Shown: positions 26,923 to 36,490, numbered from the stretch's first letter. The stretch: DNA of 64,000 bases from an uncultured Pseudomonadota bacterium (GCA_937123825.1 CAKZKQ010000235.1:35779-99778), one strand, 5' to 3'. Notes: a model not told the origin generated them from the sequence alone. Program-made: numbers and translations.

Positions 26923-29109
26923 ATGATCAAACAACGGATGCACCGCCGCCTTTCATGGGCGGTCTGGCTGTGCTGCTGCCTCTTGTTCTCGGCTTGTGGC
27001 GATGACAAACCGGCAGGGAGCGCGCCTGGAGACACCAACAACGCTCCGCAGTGCGGTGGGGACTGCCCACCGACAGAGCTTTCACTCAACCTCGATGATT
27101 CACAGCAAGAGGTGGTGGTCAGCGGCCAGGTGGAGTTGGTGGCCCAGGCCACCGACGACAAGGGCCTCTCCAAGATGGCGCTCTTTGTGGACGACACACT
27201 CCTGGTCGAGTCGGACGCCTCCCCGCTGAACCACACGTGGGACACGGACGCGCTTGAAGAAGGGGCGCACACCCTGAGATTGGTGGCCACCGACACGGCA
27301 GACCAAAGCGAAGCACTGGAAGTGGCGGTCACGATCGACCGCAACGCGCCGGTGGTCTCTCTGCTCGCGCCGGAAGAAGGCGCCGTGGTCGGCGACACGC
27401 TGGTGTTTCGGGCCGAGGCCCAGGACACAGTGGGGGTGCGCTCGGTGCGCTTTGGCATACTGGGCGCGACGGTCTCAGCCACAGCACAGGCCGAACCCTG
27501 GGAGGCCACGCTCGATCTGTCAGAGCTGGAGTCGGGCCCCTACACGGTCCTGGCCACCGCCACCGACGGCGCAGAGCTGACAGACCAGGACGCGCGAAGC
27601 GTGATCCTGGACAGGCCACCTGTGGTGTCGTTTGAAGGGCTCACCGCAGGCGACGTGATCCGCAGCAGGACCTTGTTGCGACTCGACGCCACCGACGATG
27701 GAACCATCGAGAGCACGGCGATCTACGTCGACGGGGCGCTGCTCAGCGAAGACACCGAGGTTCAGTGGACCCCTGAGGCCACCCAGCAAAGCGCGGTCTT
27801 GCGGGCCGTGGCGCTGGATGATCGCGGCCAGGAAGGCAGCGTCGAGATCACGGTGACGGTGGACATTGACCCGTGCGACCGAGATGGCGACGGCGCGCAG
27901 GCCCCATCGGAAGAGTGCGGCGGAGACGACTGCGCCGACGATGACCCTGAGACCTTCCCCGGCGCCCCTGACGAGGTCGGCGATGAGCAAGATCAGAACT
28001 GCGATGGCGCCGATGGGGTGGACGCCGATGGAGACACCTTTGCATCGGCGATGTCAGGCGGCCGAGACTGCGATGACGACGACCCGGTGATCTTCCCCTG
28101 CCCCTTTGACCCGCCGGGGCTGTGCACCGACCGGGTCAACGATCGGCGCCACTGTGGCGCGTGCAACGACGCCTGCGATGTGGGTCTGGCGTGTGTGGAC
28201 AGCGCCTGCACCTGCACCGACCCGGACTGCGTGGAGGGCGAGCCGGAAGCGTACGACTTTGACGTTCCCGCCACCTTCATCACCGGCATGGAGGTGGTCA
28301 CCAGCCCGACCATCGGCCGCGACCTCGACAACGACGGACGCCCCGACAACAGCTTTGGCCCATTGATGGGCTCGCTGGCGCAGCTCCTTGGTGGCAACAT
28401 CAACACAGAGCTGCGCAATCAAATCTTGCTGGGGGCGTTGGCGCTGGGCACCACGTGGCCCAACCTCCCCGAGGGTGACTTCTCGGGGGCGCAGGACGTC
28501 TCGGTGGACTTCATCTCGCTGGTGGACACTGACGACGACCCGGCCACACGTCAGCAGTATCTGGCCGATCGGGCCAGCTTCCTGCCGGGCTACGTCACAC
28601 CGCGCTCGCGCTTTCGGGGTGGTGTAATGGAGGCGTCCCAGCTTGAAGTTGGACCTGCGGACCAGTTTTCACTTGTTTTACCTGTGGCCGACGCTCGATT
28701 GGCGATGCTCATTGAGGATGTCTACCTTGAGGGCACCGTGCGCCGCGACAGCCAGGGGATCGCGCTCTTTAACGCCAGCCTCGCCGGTGTGCTGACGGCC
28801 CAGAGCTTTGTCGACACCGTCAATGAATACCTCACGTCTGAGTCGTGCACGTGCCTGGGCCTGGAAGGTCCGCTGATCGACCTGCGGTTGGGGACCAGCA
28901 ACGAGGCCTGTGTGGGCGAGTTTACCACGCGCGATTGCAACGACCAGGAGGGGATCTGCACGGCGATCGCGGGGACGTGTGGGATCTTCATGAGCCTCCT
29001 GTCCGGGAGCCTGGATCTGGACACGGACGAAGACGGCCAGCCGGATGCGTTCAGCGTTTACCTGCGCCTGAGCGGTCAGGGGACGCAGATCACCGGCTTG
29101 GCCCCCTGA
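26923..29109 (+). CDS. Large surface lipoprotein with Ig-like repeats and Asp-rich metal-binding region
   Basis: 728 residues. The lipobox is LFSACGDD. Three Ig/cadherin-like repeats of about 90 residues follow (about 45-330; each with D-x-Gly-L or DDRGQE turns and LRLVATD/LRAVALDD strands). Then come Asp-rich repeats DRDGDGAQAPSEECGGDDC and DADGDTFASAMSGGRDCDDDD (about 335-395), known in many deltaproteobacterial secreted proteins as putative metal-binding motifs. A Cys-rich segment (about 410-445) precedes a C-terminal domain of about 280 residues that I do not recognise. Ends in GQGTQITGLAP. Likely on the cell surface. RBS AGAGGGA precedes ATG 26923. Confidence 0.7.
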   Translation: MIKQRMHRRLSWAVWLCCCLLFSACGDDKPAGSAPGDTNNAPQCGGDCPPTELSLNLDDSQQEVVVSGQVELVAQATDDKGLSKMALFVDDTLLVESDASPLNHTWDTDALEEGAHTLRLVATDTADQSEALEVAVTIDRNAPVVSLLAPEEGAVVGDTLVFRAEAQDTVGVRSVRFGILGATVSATAQAEPWEATLDLSELESGPYTVLATATDGAELTDQDARSVILDRPPVVSFEGLTAGDVIRSRTLLRLDATDDGTIESTAIYVDGALLSEDTEVQWTPEATQQSAVLRAVALDDRGQEGSVEITVTVDIDPCDRDGDGAQAPSEECGGDDCADDDPETFPGAPDEVGDEQDQNCDGADGVDADGDTFASAMSGGRDCDDDDPVIFPCPFDPPGLCTDRVNDRRHCGACNDACDVGLACVDSACTCTDPDCVEGEPEAYDFDVPATFITGMEVVTSPTIGRDLDNDGRPDNSFGPLMGSLAQLLGGNINTELRNQILLGALALGTTWPNLPEGDFSGAQDVSVDFISLVDTDDDPATRQQYLADRASFLPGYVTPRSRFRGGVMEASQLEVGPADQFSLVLPVADARLAMLIEDVYLEGTVRRDSQGIALFNASLAGVLTAQSFVDTVNEYLTSESCTCLGLEGPLIDLRLGTSNEACVGEFTTRDCNDQEGICTAIAGTCGIFMSLLSGSLDLDTDEDGQPDAFSVYLRLSGQGTQITGLAP

Positions 29110-29177
29110 GCGCCCTCCACCACCCCCCAAAACACAAACAATTCAAAAGAATCAAGACCAAGAGCGGTTTTTATGGC

Positions 29178-29435
29178 TTAAAGAGCGCGCCCAGGCAGCA
29201 AAATGGCCTTCCAAACCTTGACGAGTTCATGATCGCTGCTGACCTCATGTGGGTCGAAGGGATGGCAGCTGTCACAGGGCCGAGGGTATTCATGGGAGAC
29301 CAACACGATGGGCGTCCGCACAGAGTCGAAGCGCAACACCCACCCAGCGCACACACCTGGCATGGGTGCGCCGAGGCGTTGCGACTGTCCTTGGAATTGC
29401 TCTACCGCCCAGGCCTCCACAGCGGACCACGCCAT
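29178..29435 (-). CDS. Possible 85-residue protein, unknown
   Basis: ATG at 29435 preceded by AAGAGGCTGACACA (AGAGG at good distance). The product starts MAWSAVEAWAVEQF, contains GWVLRFDSVRTPIVLVSHEY and PCDSCHPFDPHE, and ends LLPGRAL. Its balanced amino-acid composition differs from the Arg/Ala/Pro-rich antisense frames elsewhere. It would be divergent from the sigma-4/alpha-CTD gene. No homologue is recognised, and it may still be chance. Confidence 0.35.
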   Translation of the reverse strand: MAWSAVEAWAVEQFQGQSQRLGAPMPGVCAGWVLRFDSVRTPIVLVSHEYPRPCDSCHPFDPHEVSSDHELVKVWKAILLPGRAL

Positions 29436-29534
29436 TGTGTCAGCCTCTTGTGCGATGGCTGGCGTTTGTGGTTGCGGGTAGACACCCACAGGGGCTCCCC
29501 ACGGCCACTCCAGCAGATGGCGCTGGGCCATGGC

Positions 29535-31676
29535 ATGTCCAAAGAACTCAGCGCCACCCTGGGACTGCTCGAAGGACTGCAGCAGCGCCCAGAACTCCTG
29601 GAACCCAAAACCTTCCCATCGGTGTCCTACTCGGTTTGGAGCGCCGCCAAGGCGCTGCGAGAGGTCCTGATCAAGCACGGCGGCGACCCGCTGGGTCCAA
29701 ACGGTCAGCGGATGCTGGAGTTGATGGCGGGGAAAAAACCCGCCCCCATCACCAGCACCTCCAACGCACCAGCGCGCAGCAAAGCGCCAGTGACCTGGAG
29801 CTTGACCGAGTTGCCGCGCGCCTTGAAGCACAAAGGCGTCGAACTGACTCGCCCCTGGCAAGTCTACCTGCGCAACCTCCCCACGCGTTGCCGCAACGCC
29901 CTGACCAACGCTGGCATTGTCACGTTGGGCCAACTCATCAGCGCGCTGCGAAACGGCAAACTCCTCAAGCAGCCCGGTTTTGGCGGCCGCTCACAGGAAA
30001 AACTGACCGTATTGCTAAGCCGTCTGGCCAACCAGGGGCCTGAGGTCTTCATCTTTGGCGAGCGCGGGCGCCCGCAAACCATCCCCACGCTGGTCCACCA
30101 AGCGCTCGACAGCCTCTCGGACAACAACCGCGCCATCCTCGTTGAGCGCTACCAACGCGATCACAGCCTCTCGGCCATCGCAGACGACCGCCGCATCACC
30201 ACCGAGCGCGTCCGACAGATGATCGATAAGGCAACCCAACAAACCAGCGAGATCTTTGGGCCGGTGGCCAGCGAGCTGCTTGGTCCCATGCACGAAGCCA
30301 TCAAAGAGCGCGGCGGGCTCCTGCCGGTCGGCGTGGCGTGTGAGATGACAGGGGTCGAAGACCCGTGGATGCTGCGCCTGGCCTACAGGATGACCCCTCA
30401 CGGCCGACTCTTTCTGTGGCAAGAGGCCTTTGTGGTCCAGCACAGCCGGGGAGACTTCAAGGCCAAACTCGACAGCCTCCTTCATGCGCTGCGAAGCACA
30501 GGCCGCGGGCTCCTGGGGCTGGAGGCTGCCGGTCACATCGCCGATCAGTTGGGCCTGCGGCTTGAAGAAGAGGCGCTGGCCAAGCTCATCAAGCTGGCCT
30601 TTGAGATCGACGTGCAAGATGGCTGGGTCCACATCGGTCGCAGCAAAATCCTGCCGTTGGTCAGGCTCCTCCAGGAGGCGGGGCGGCCCATGCACGTGCG
30701 AGAGCTGACCCAGGTCATCCGCACGCAGTTGGCCGAACACCTCCAACCCACCCCGGCGACGCTGCGCAGCATGCTCCTGCGCCACCCCGACATCTACTCC
30801 TGGGAGCACGGCATCTACATCCACGCCGACATCCTGCCCCTGGACGAAGAGGCCATGGGGGCGTTGGTCGAGTTCTGCCAAAATCGCCTGACACAACACA
30901 GCGACATGGTCGCCACCCCTTTTTTGCTTGAAGAGGCCAAGAGCGCCGGTCTGGACACCACCGGGGTCACGTCGCACCTGCTCAAAGACGTCATTTCACG
31001 CCATGCAGGGGTGATCACCTTTAAAAACACCGTCCATGTCGCCTGGGCGCCCACCTTTGAAGCCCACGGGGTCTGCCTGGGCGATCGTCTGGTGGACGTC
31101 CTCAAAGAGCACCCGGAGCCGCTGAGCACCGTAGAGATCGCCCGCAAGCTGCCCGACACGCTCCACTACAGCTCCACCTCCATCGACAGCGCGCTGCGCG
31201 CCTCGGGTCACATCAAGCGCACTGAAGATGGGCGCTACCATCTGGCCACCAGCACCCCGCTTGCGCGCTCCAAACCCACGCCGCGCTTTGATGAACTCGT
31301 CCTTGAAGGCATCCCCCCAGAGGCCGAGCGCATCTTCTCTGAGTTGCTCAGTGAACCCCCACGCACGGTTGAGATCCTCAGCCAGGAGATCGCTGTCTTT
31401 AGAGAGTCGGTCCACGTCCGCGCCCAGAACAACCCCTTTGTCCAGGAGACTTTCGCCATCTCATTGTGCGATCAAGCCCTGGAGCTGGTCCGAGCGCTCG
31501 ACGAACACCCCGGCGAACTGCACCACCGCGTGGTGCAAGCCGCGGTGCGCTACCTCTTGCTGGCAGAAGACGCCGACGAAGATTTCAACTCGATCACGGG
31601 TTTTGATGACGACGCAGAGGTGCTCGACGCCGTCACAGCCTTCATCGAGCGCGATCAGCACACACATACCGCCTGA
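29535..31676 (+). CDS. Multi-domain transcription-factor-like protein: RNAP alpha-CTD-like + sigma-70 region-4-like + winged helices
   Basis: 713 residues from ATG 29535; ATG 29517 would add six residues, and neither has a strong ribosome binding site. About residues 108-164 form a helix-hairpin-helix like the RNA polymerase alpha C-terminal domain (YLRNLPTRCRNALTNAGI, LLKQPGFGGRSQEKL). Residues about 188-236 resemble sigma factor region 4 (LDSLSDNNRAILVERY, HSLSAIADDRRITTERVRQMI). The rest contains several winged-helix-like units, including PMHVRELTQVIRTQL with a following HPDIYSWEHGIYIH wing, and DVLKEHPEPLSTVEIARKL. Such combinations occur in poorly studied bacterial proteins. DNA or RNA polymerase binding is inferred, and no operon partner is seen. 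Confidence 0.75.
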   Translation: MSKELSATLGLLEGLQQRPELLEPKTFPSVSYSVWSAAKALREVLIKHGGDPLGPNGQRMLELMAGKKPAPITSTSNAPARSKAPVTWSLTELPRALKHKGVELTRPWQVYLRNLPTRCRNALTNAGIVTLGQLISALRNGKLLKQPGFGGRSQEKLTVLLSRLANQGPEVFIFGERGRPQTIPTLVHQALDSLSDNNRAILVERYQRDHSLSAIADDRRITTERVRQMIDKATQQTSEIFGPVASELLGPMHEAIKERGGLLPVGVACEMTGVEDPWMLRLAYRMTPHGRLFLWQEAFVVQHSRGDFKAKLDSLLHALRSTGRGLLGLEAAGHIADQLGLRLEEEALAKLIKLAFEIDVQDGWVHIGRSKILPLVRLLQEAGRPMHVRELTQVIRTQLAEHLQPTPATLRSMLLRHPDIYSWEHGIYIHADILPLDEEAMGALVEFCQNRLTQHSDMVATPFLLEEAKSAGLDTTGVTSHLLKDVISRHAGVITFKNTVHVAWAPTFEAHGVCLGDRLVDVLKEHPEPLSTVEIARKLPDTLHYSSTSIDSALRASGHIKRTEDGRYHLATSTPLARSKPTPRFDELVLEGIPPEAERIFSELLSEPPRTVEILSQEIAVFRESVHVRAQNNPFVQETFAISLCDQALELVRALDEHPGELHHRVVQAAVRYLLLAEDADEDFNSITGFDDDAEVLDAVTAFIERDQHTHTA

Positions 31677-31806
31677 CCCACAAGCCTATGTAACTGAACA
31701 TCTGCCCCAAATACTTGCCATTTGAGCCGTATTGGGCCAGGATCGGGCACCTTTCATTCCCCCCGCACAGACCTTCTCTGGCGGGGCCAGGCACCATGGA
31801 GAGGGC

Positions 31807-32901
31807 ATGAGCAATCAGGGCGACTGGACGATCATCAAGCTGTTGAAGTGGACGCGTGGCTTTTTTGAGAAAAAAGGGATCGAAGAAGCGCGCCTGGACG
31901 CCGAAATCCTGCTGAGTCACTGCTTGGACATGACGCGCGTGCAGCTTTACACGCACTTCAACCAGCCAGTTTCGCCCCAGGACCTGGCCGCCTACAAAGG
32001 GCTCATCAAACGCCGCGCTGATCATGAGCCAGTGGCCTACATCACCGGGACCCGAGAGTTCTGGTCCATGGAGTTGGCCGTCAACAAGCACGTCCTCATC
32101 CCCAGGCCCGACACCGAGACGCTGGTGGAGGCCACCCGCGCCAGGGCACGCAAGCTGGCCGGCGAGCCCATCCACCAGCCCACCGATGAGATCTCTGGTC
32201 TGGATCCCGTCTACGAAAAGCTCCAGCGCTCTGAGCAGGACATCGAGCGCATGAACGGGCAGGAGCCCCCGTCCTACGACGACGAGGCGATGCAGGATGT
32301 GGACTTGAGAGAGCCCGAGCCCGAGCCGGAACCCGAACCCCAGGCCGAGCAAGAGCCCTGGAAGCCCGAGCGGCCCTTGCGGATCCTTGATCTGGGCACT
32401 GGCTCGGGGGCCATCGCGCTGGCGTTGGCCAAAGAGCTGCCCTATGCGCACATCGTCGCCAGCGACATCTCGGCCGAGGCGCTCGAAGTGGCGCGCGCCA
32501 ACGCGCAGACCCACGGCCTGAGCGACCGCATCACCTTTGTCGAAGGCGACCTGCTGGAGCCGCACCTTGGGGGCGAGCCTTTTGATGTGATCGTGAGCAA
32601 CCCGCCGTACATCGCAGACGGCGAGAAGCCAGACCTGGACCTTGAGGTCTCTCAGCACGAGCCTGGCGTGGCCCTCTTCAGCGGCCCCACTGGCCTGGAG
32701 ATCTACGAGCGGATCGTGGCCGACGCCGCCAAGCTCATTCGCCCCGGCGGCTACGTCCTTTGCGAGATCGGCCACACCCAGGGGCCCAGCGTGCGTCAGT
32801 GCTTCGAGGACGACGCTCAGAAGCGCTACACCGAAGTGCGCATCATCCGCGACCGCTTCAGCAGTCAGAACCGCGTCGTGGAAGCCCGCGTCAACCTCTG
32901 A
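31807..32901 (+). CDS. prmC: Peptide chain release factor N5-glutamine methyltransferase with acidic insert
   Basis: 364 residues, against about 280 for typical PrmC/HemK, which methylates the GGQ glutamine of RF1/RF2. The N-terminal helical domain (1-100) carries the family segment RRADHEPVAYITGTREFW and VLIPRPDTETLVE. The Rossmann domain has LDLGTGSGAIALALA (from about 194) and the catalytic NPPYI. Between them an extra ~75 residues (about 112-188) rich in Glu, Pro and Asp, including an EPEPEPEPEP run, interrupt the usual short linker. The domains on either side look intact. ATG 31807 has GGAGAGGG upstream. Monocistronic. Confidence 0.88.
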   Translation: MSNQGDWTIIKLLKWTRGFFEKKGIEEARLDAEILLSHCLDMTRVQLYTHFNQPVSPQDLAAYKGLIKRRADHEPVAYITGTREFWSMELAVNKHVLIPRPDTETLVEATRARARKLAGEPIHQPTDEISGLDPVYEKLQRSEQDIERMNGQEPPSYDDEAMQDVDLREPEPEPEPEPQAEQEPWKPERPLRILDLGTGSGAIALALAKELPYAHIVASDISAEALEVARANAQTHGLSDRITFVEGDLLEPHLGGEPFDVIVSNPPYIADGEKPDLDLEVSQHEPGVALFSGPTGLEIYERIVADAAKLIRPGGYVLCEIGHTQGPSVRQCFEDDAQKRYTEVRIIRDRFSSQNRVVEARVNL

Positions 32902-32931
32902 CGCTCGTGGGGGCTGATGGCCCGCACCCGT

Positions 32932-34173
32932 TTAACCAAGTGAAAAACTCAGCCCTGCGGTTGGCAGACGATCCAGCAGTGCGTCTCCCATCGCCGAGGC
33001 GGGCGTCAAAACCCCGGCTTGCTCGGGCAGCTTGTCTTTGTCCAACGCCAGGCAGAGCGCCGATTCGGCCAACATCTTTGATGTCGAGCCGTAACCGGGA
33101 TCGCGGTCGCCAGAGACCCGCGCCTCCATCTTTACGGGGTTTCCAGAGCGGTCTTTGCCCTGGCCCACAAAGCGGATGTTGAAGTAGCCGTGGACGCGGG
33201 CGTGCTCGTCGGGCCCTTCCCCGGGATCGGGCAGGATGGTGGCCTGCATGAGCTTACGCACCGGGCCGACAGCCGCCAACGCCAGGAAGATGTTCTGACC
33301 CACGGCAAGCTGCTGGGAGATGGCGTAGTTGCGCGCGCCTTTGGGGCGGCTGGTGACCTCTTTGTAGCGAAAGTCGCGGCCGTAGGCGTAGTCCGTCAGC
33401 GCGTTGGAGCGCCGCACGATGCGGGTGTTGATGGACGCCATGACAAAGGGCCCGGTCCAGACCTGAGCGTCCTCGTCCCACTGGACACCCATCTGATCGC
33501 GCCCATCGGGGCCGCTGCGTTCCCCTTTGGGGTTGAGCGCGTAGGGGTCCATCAAGGCCTTGCGGATCTTGGGGTCCTTGATGTTGGAGGCGATGTTGAG
33601 CATCGACGCCACCGTCCCTCCACTGACACCGCCCTTGGACTTGCCAAGGTAAAAGCCGATGGTGTCCAGCGGCGCGCCATGCTCGCGCTTGGCCTCCCTT
33701 TGCAAAAAGTGGGTGCCCATGTCCGAAGGGATGGAGTCAAAACCGCAGCAATGGACGATCCGGCAGCCCTTTTCCTTGGCGCCCTCATGGTGCTGCTCGA
33801 TCATGTCCTGGATCCAGGGCGTCTCGCCGGTCAGATCGCAGTAATCGGTCCCTTCAGCCACGCACGCGGCCACCAACTTGGAGCCGTACTTGGCGTAGGG
33901 GCCCACCGTGGTGCAGATCACCGAGGCCCGCGCGGCCATCTGATGCAACGACTGCGCGTCGTGGCTGTCCCCGCGGATGATGTCCAGGCCCGCAGCGTCC
34001 GGATTTCGGGCCGTCAACTCAGTGCGCAGCGCTTCAAGCTTGTTGACGTTGCGCCCCGCGATGGCCCAGCGGACATCTTTGCCCACGCCGTAGGTCTCAT
34101 TGAGGTATTCGGCCACCAGGCGCCCCGTAAAACCGGTCGCCCCCCACAAAATCACATCAAAATCTCTCGACAT
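32932..34173 (-). CDS. Saccharopine dehydrogenase-like / trans-acting enoyl reductase-type oxidoreductase
   Basis: 413 residues. The N-terminal nucleotide-binding motif GATGFTGRLVAEYL (residues 11 on) and IAGRNVNKLEALR mark the saccharopine dehydrogenase-like superfamily. CTTVGPYAKYGSKLV, YCDLTGETPWI and HCCGFDSIPSDMG are typical of the branch that includes mycobacterial trans-acting enoyl reductases and eukaryotic SCCPDH. The true substrate is unknown; a lipid enoyl intermediate is only suggested by that relationship. ATG 34173 follows GGAGGTGGAG. An upstream in-frame TTG (34185) is less likely. Confidence 0.82.
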   Translation of the reverse strand: MSRDFDVILWGATGFTGRLVAEYLNETYGVGKDVRWAIAGRNVNKLEALRTELTARNPDAAGLDIIRGDSHDAQSLHQMAARASVICTTVGPYAKYGSKLVAACVAEGTDYCDLTGETPWIQDMIEQHHEGAKEKGCRIVHCCGFDSIPSDMGTHFLQREAKREHGAPLDTIGFYLGKSKGGVSGGTVASMLNIASNIKDPKIRKALMDPYALNPKGERSGPDGRDQMGVQWDEDAQVWTGPFVMASINTRIVRRSNALTDYAYGRDFRYKEVTSRPKGARNYAISQQLAVGQNIFLALAAVGPVRKLMQATILPDPGEGPDEHARVHGYFNIRFVGQGKDRSGNPVKMEARVSGDRDPGYGSTSKMLAESALCLALDKDKLPEQAGVLTPASAMGDALLDRLPTAGLSFSLG

Positions 34174-34357
34174 CTCCACCTCCAATCACACAAATCACCC
34201 AGGCGCCGCCCATTTTGGCCCACTTCAAGGCCCAGCAAACGCCCAATTCCCCTGCCCAACGCACCAGGGCGGCCTTTTGCTCCCACAAAACCCCGGACAT
34301 TGAAGACAAAACACATCCAACGGCCGCAGAGCAGCCATCAGACTTGCCCACGATGGC

Positions 34358-34927
34358 TCAGCGCCCCCTTTCGAGCGACCGTTGGAGCTGGACCATCCCT
34401 TCCAGCGCCCCCATCAGCGGTGCCTTGCAGCCGCTCTCGGGCTCCAAGACCTCCAGCGCGCTCGCCACAGCCTCCAGCGTGCACAACCAGCCGGGCGCTG
34501 GCGCCTTTCTTAAGCCGTACCGGGTGACCTCCACCCCTTCCAGATGCACGCAGGGCAGCGACTGCACCCATCGATGCTCATGATAGATGCGCCGAGCGTG
34601 CGGCCAGGTGCCATCAAGGACCACCAAAGCCCCCAGAACCCCCTCCAAAGACACCTCAGACAGCGGCCTGGACTCTGGCCGGGGCATCAGAAGGGCCGTG
34701 TTGTCGGGGAGTTCTGTCGGCCTGGCCACAGGTTTGCCCTCCCAGACGGGGATGACCGTCATGTTGGAGAGCATCAACTGCAAGAGCCGAACGGTTCCAA
34801 AGGGGTGACGGCGCTCCTGGGCGTCTTGAAGCACCACCACGGGGGTCTTGTGGGGCACGGGCTGGGTCAAACCGCACAAACACACGCGCTGAGGGCGGCG
34901 GCAGCGGTCACAGATTGCTCTGGGCAT
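34358..34927 (-). CDS. DTW-domain tRNA-uridine aminocarboxypropyltransferase
   Basis: 189 residues. The N-terminal zinc-ribbon-like cysteines CDRC and CLC (Cys6, 9, 16, 18) are followed by LDGTWPHARRIYHE, the DTW motif, and YGLRKAPAPGWLCTLEAVA, the second family signature. Enzymes of this family (TapT/TuaA, human DTWD1/2) place an acp3 group from SAM on tRNA uridine 47 or 20. The start is 6 nt after the stop of the PPK2 gene, so it is co-transcribed with it. Confidence 0.87.
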   Translation of the reverse strand: MPRAICDRCRRPQRVCLCGLTQPVPHKTPVVVLQDAQERRHPFGTVRLLQLMLSNMTVIPVWEGKPVARPTELPDNTALLMPRPESRPLSEVSLEGVLGALVVLDGTWPHARRIYHEHRWVQSLPCVHLEGVEVTRYGLRKAPAPGWLCTLEAVASALEVLEPESGCKAPLMGALEGMVQLQRSLERGR

Positions 34928-34933
34928 CGCCTT

Positions 34934-36490
34934 TCAGGCCTTTTTCTTGTCCTTCTTATCCTTCTTACGTCCCTTTTTCTTCTCAAAGGCGCTTTTATCG
35001 CCCGCCTGCGGCACTTTGGCCTCTCCAAGCTGGGCTTCGAGGCGATCGCAGAGGGTCCTGAGGACCTTGACCCTGGCAAAATGCTTCTGTTCGGCCTCGA
35101 TAAGGTGCCAGCGGGCGATCTCGGTGCTGGTCTGGGCGATCATGTCACACGCGGCGGCCTCGTACGCGCCAAACTTGTCGCGGTTGCGCCAGTCCTCTTC
35201 GGTGATCTTGTGGCGCTTGAAGCCCGTCTGCTCCCTGTCTTTGAAGCGACGCAGCTGCTCGTCGGCGCTGATGGTCAACCAGAACTTGACCACGATGACA
35301 CCAGCCTCCGTCAACTGCTCTTCAAAGTCGTTGATCTCGCTGTAGGCCCGCTGCCAGTCCAACTGCGAGCAAAAGCCCTCCAGGCGCTCAACCAGAACGC
35401 GGCCATACCAGGAGCGATCAAAGATGGCCACGTGACCGTGGCGCGGCAGGTGGCGCCAGAAACGCCACAGATAGGGCCTGGCGCGCTCCTCATCGGTGGG
35501 CGCCGCCACAGACATGACCTGATAGTAGCGGGCGTCCAGCGCGCGGGTGATCCGCCGGATGGCGCCTCCCTTGCCCGCCGCGTCGGACCCCTCAAAGACC
35601 AGCACCGCCGAGCGCTTCTGCTCCACCAGGCGCCGAGAGAGCCAACCCAGGCGCGCCTGCTCGGCGTTGAGCTGCTCGCGGTATTGTTCGGGCTCCAGGC
35701 GTTGGCCCAGGTTCAGCGCGCGGATGATGTTGATGGCCTGGGGTTCGGGCAGCCCACTTGAGGGCGGCTCTTTGGCCGGAGGGTTGCCCAGGCGATCTTC
35801 GATGGCATCGAGGATGATCTGCGCCGCCTGCATGTGACGGTAGCGGCGGTCGGTGCCTTCGATCACCTTCCAGGGCGCCACGTCGGTGCTGGTGCGCCGA
35901 AGCGCCCGGTCTGCCACGCGCCTGAAATCATCGTAGCGCTCGCTGTAGGCCAGGTCCTTGTCGCTGAGCCTCCAGGCTCGCTCCGGGTCCTGGGCCATCT
36001 TCTCGATGCGCTTGCGCTGGGTCTTTTTGGAGATGTGGAGCCAGAGCTTGACCAGGACCACGTTCTCGTGGGCCAACATCCGCTCAAAGGCCTTGATCTG
36101 GGTCAGCTTCTTCTCAAAGGCCGACTCCTCCATTTGACCCATGGCGTGGCGCGTGATGGGGCGCGTGTACCAGGACCCCAAAAAGATCCCGACCTTGCCG
36201 GTGGGCGGCAGGCGCTTCCAAAACCGATAAAACCGGGGCTTCTCACGCTGCTCTTCGGTCGGGGCGTCGATCGCGTGCGTCTCCACCCGGCGCGCGTCCA
36301 TCCACTCCAGCAGCACGTTGGTCGTCTCGCCGCGGCCAGCGGCCTCCACCCCAGCGATGACGACCACCACAGAGAAGTTGGCCTCGCGCAGCCTGAACTG
36401 GGCGTCCAGCAGCGCCTCGCGCATGATGGGTTCCTGGGTCTTGAAGTCTTCCTTGGCGATCTTGCGCCCAAGCTCGGCCACGTCAAACAT
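34934..36490 (-). CDS. Tandem-domain PPK2, polyphosphate:AMP phosphotransferase type
   Basis: 518 residues with two PPK2 modules, the size of class II polyphosphate:AMP phosphotransferases that make ADP from AMP and polyP. The second module has an intact Walker A EGSDAAGKGG (about 306-315), lid lysine/arginine-rich region and DRSWYGRVLVERL. The first module has AGVEAAGRGE at about residues 46-55, where the Walker Lys is Arg, and GSWYTRPI in place of DRSWYGR, so it is probably non-catalytic, as reported for this class. The C-terminus is a Lys-rich tail (KKKGRKKDKKDKKKA). ATG 36490 has AGGAGG seven bases upstream. Confidence 0.9.
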   Translation of the reverse strand: MFDVAELGRKIAKEDFKTQEPIMREALLDAQFRLREANFSVVVVIAGVEAAGRGETTNVLLEWMDARRVETHAIDAPTEEQREKPRFYRFWKRLPPTGKVGIFLGSWYTRPITRHAMGQMEESAFEKKLTQIKAFERMLAHENVVLVKLWLHISKKTQRKRIEKMAQDPERAWRLSDKDLAYSERYDDFRRVADRALRRTSTDVAPWKVIEGTDRRYRHMQAAQIILDAIEDRLGNPPAKEPPSSGLPEPQAINIIRALNLGQRLEPEQYREQLNAEQARLGWLSRRLVEQKRSAVLVFEGSDAAGKGGAIRRITRALDARYYQVMSVAAPTDEERARPYLWRFWRHLPRHGHVAIFDRSWYGRVLVERLEGFCSQLDWQRAYSEINDFEEQLTEAGVIVVKFWLTISADEQLRRFKDREQTGFKRHKITEEDWRNRDKFGAYEAAACDMIAQTSTEIARWHLIEAEQKHFARVKVLRTLCDRLEAQLGEAKVPQAGDKSAFEKKKGRKKDKKDKKKA

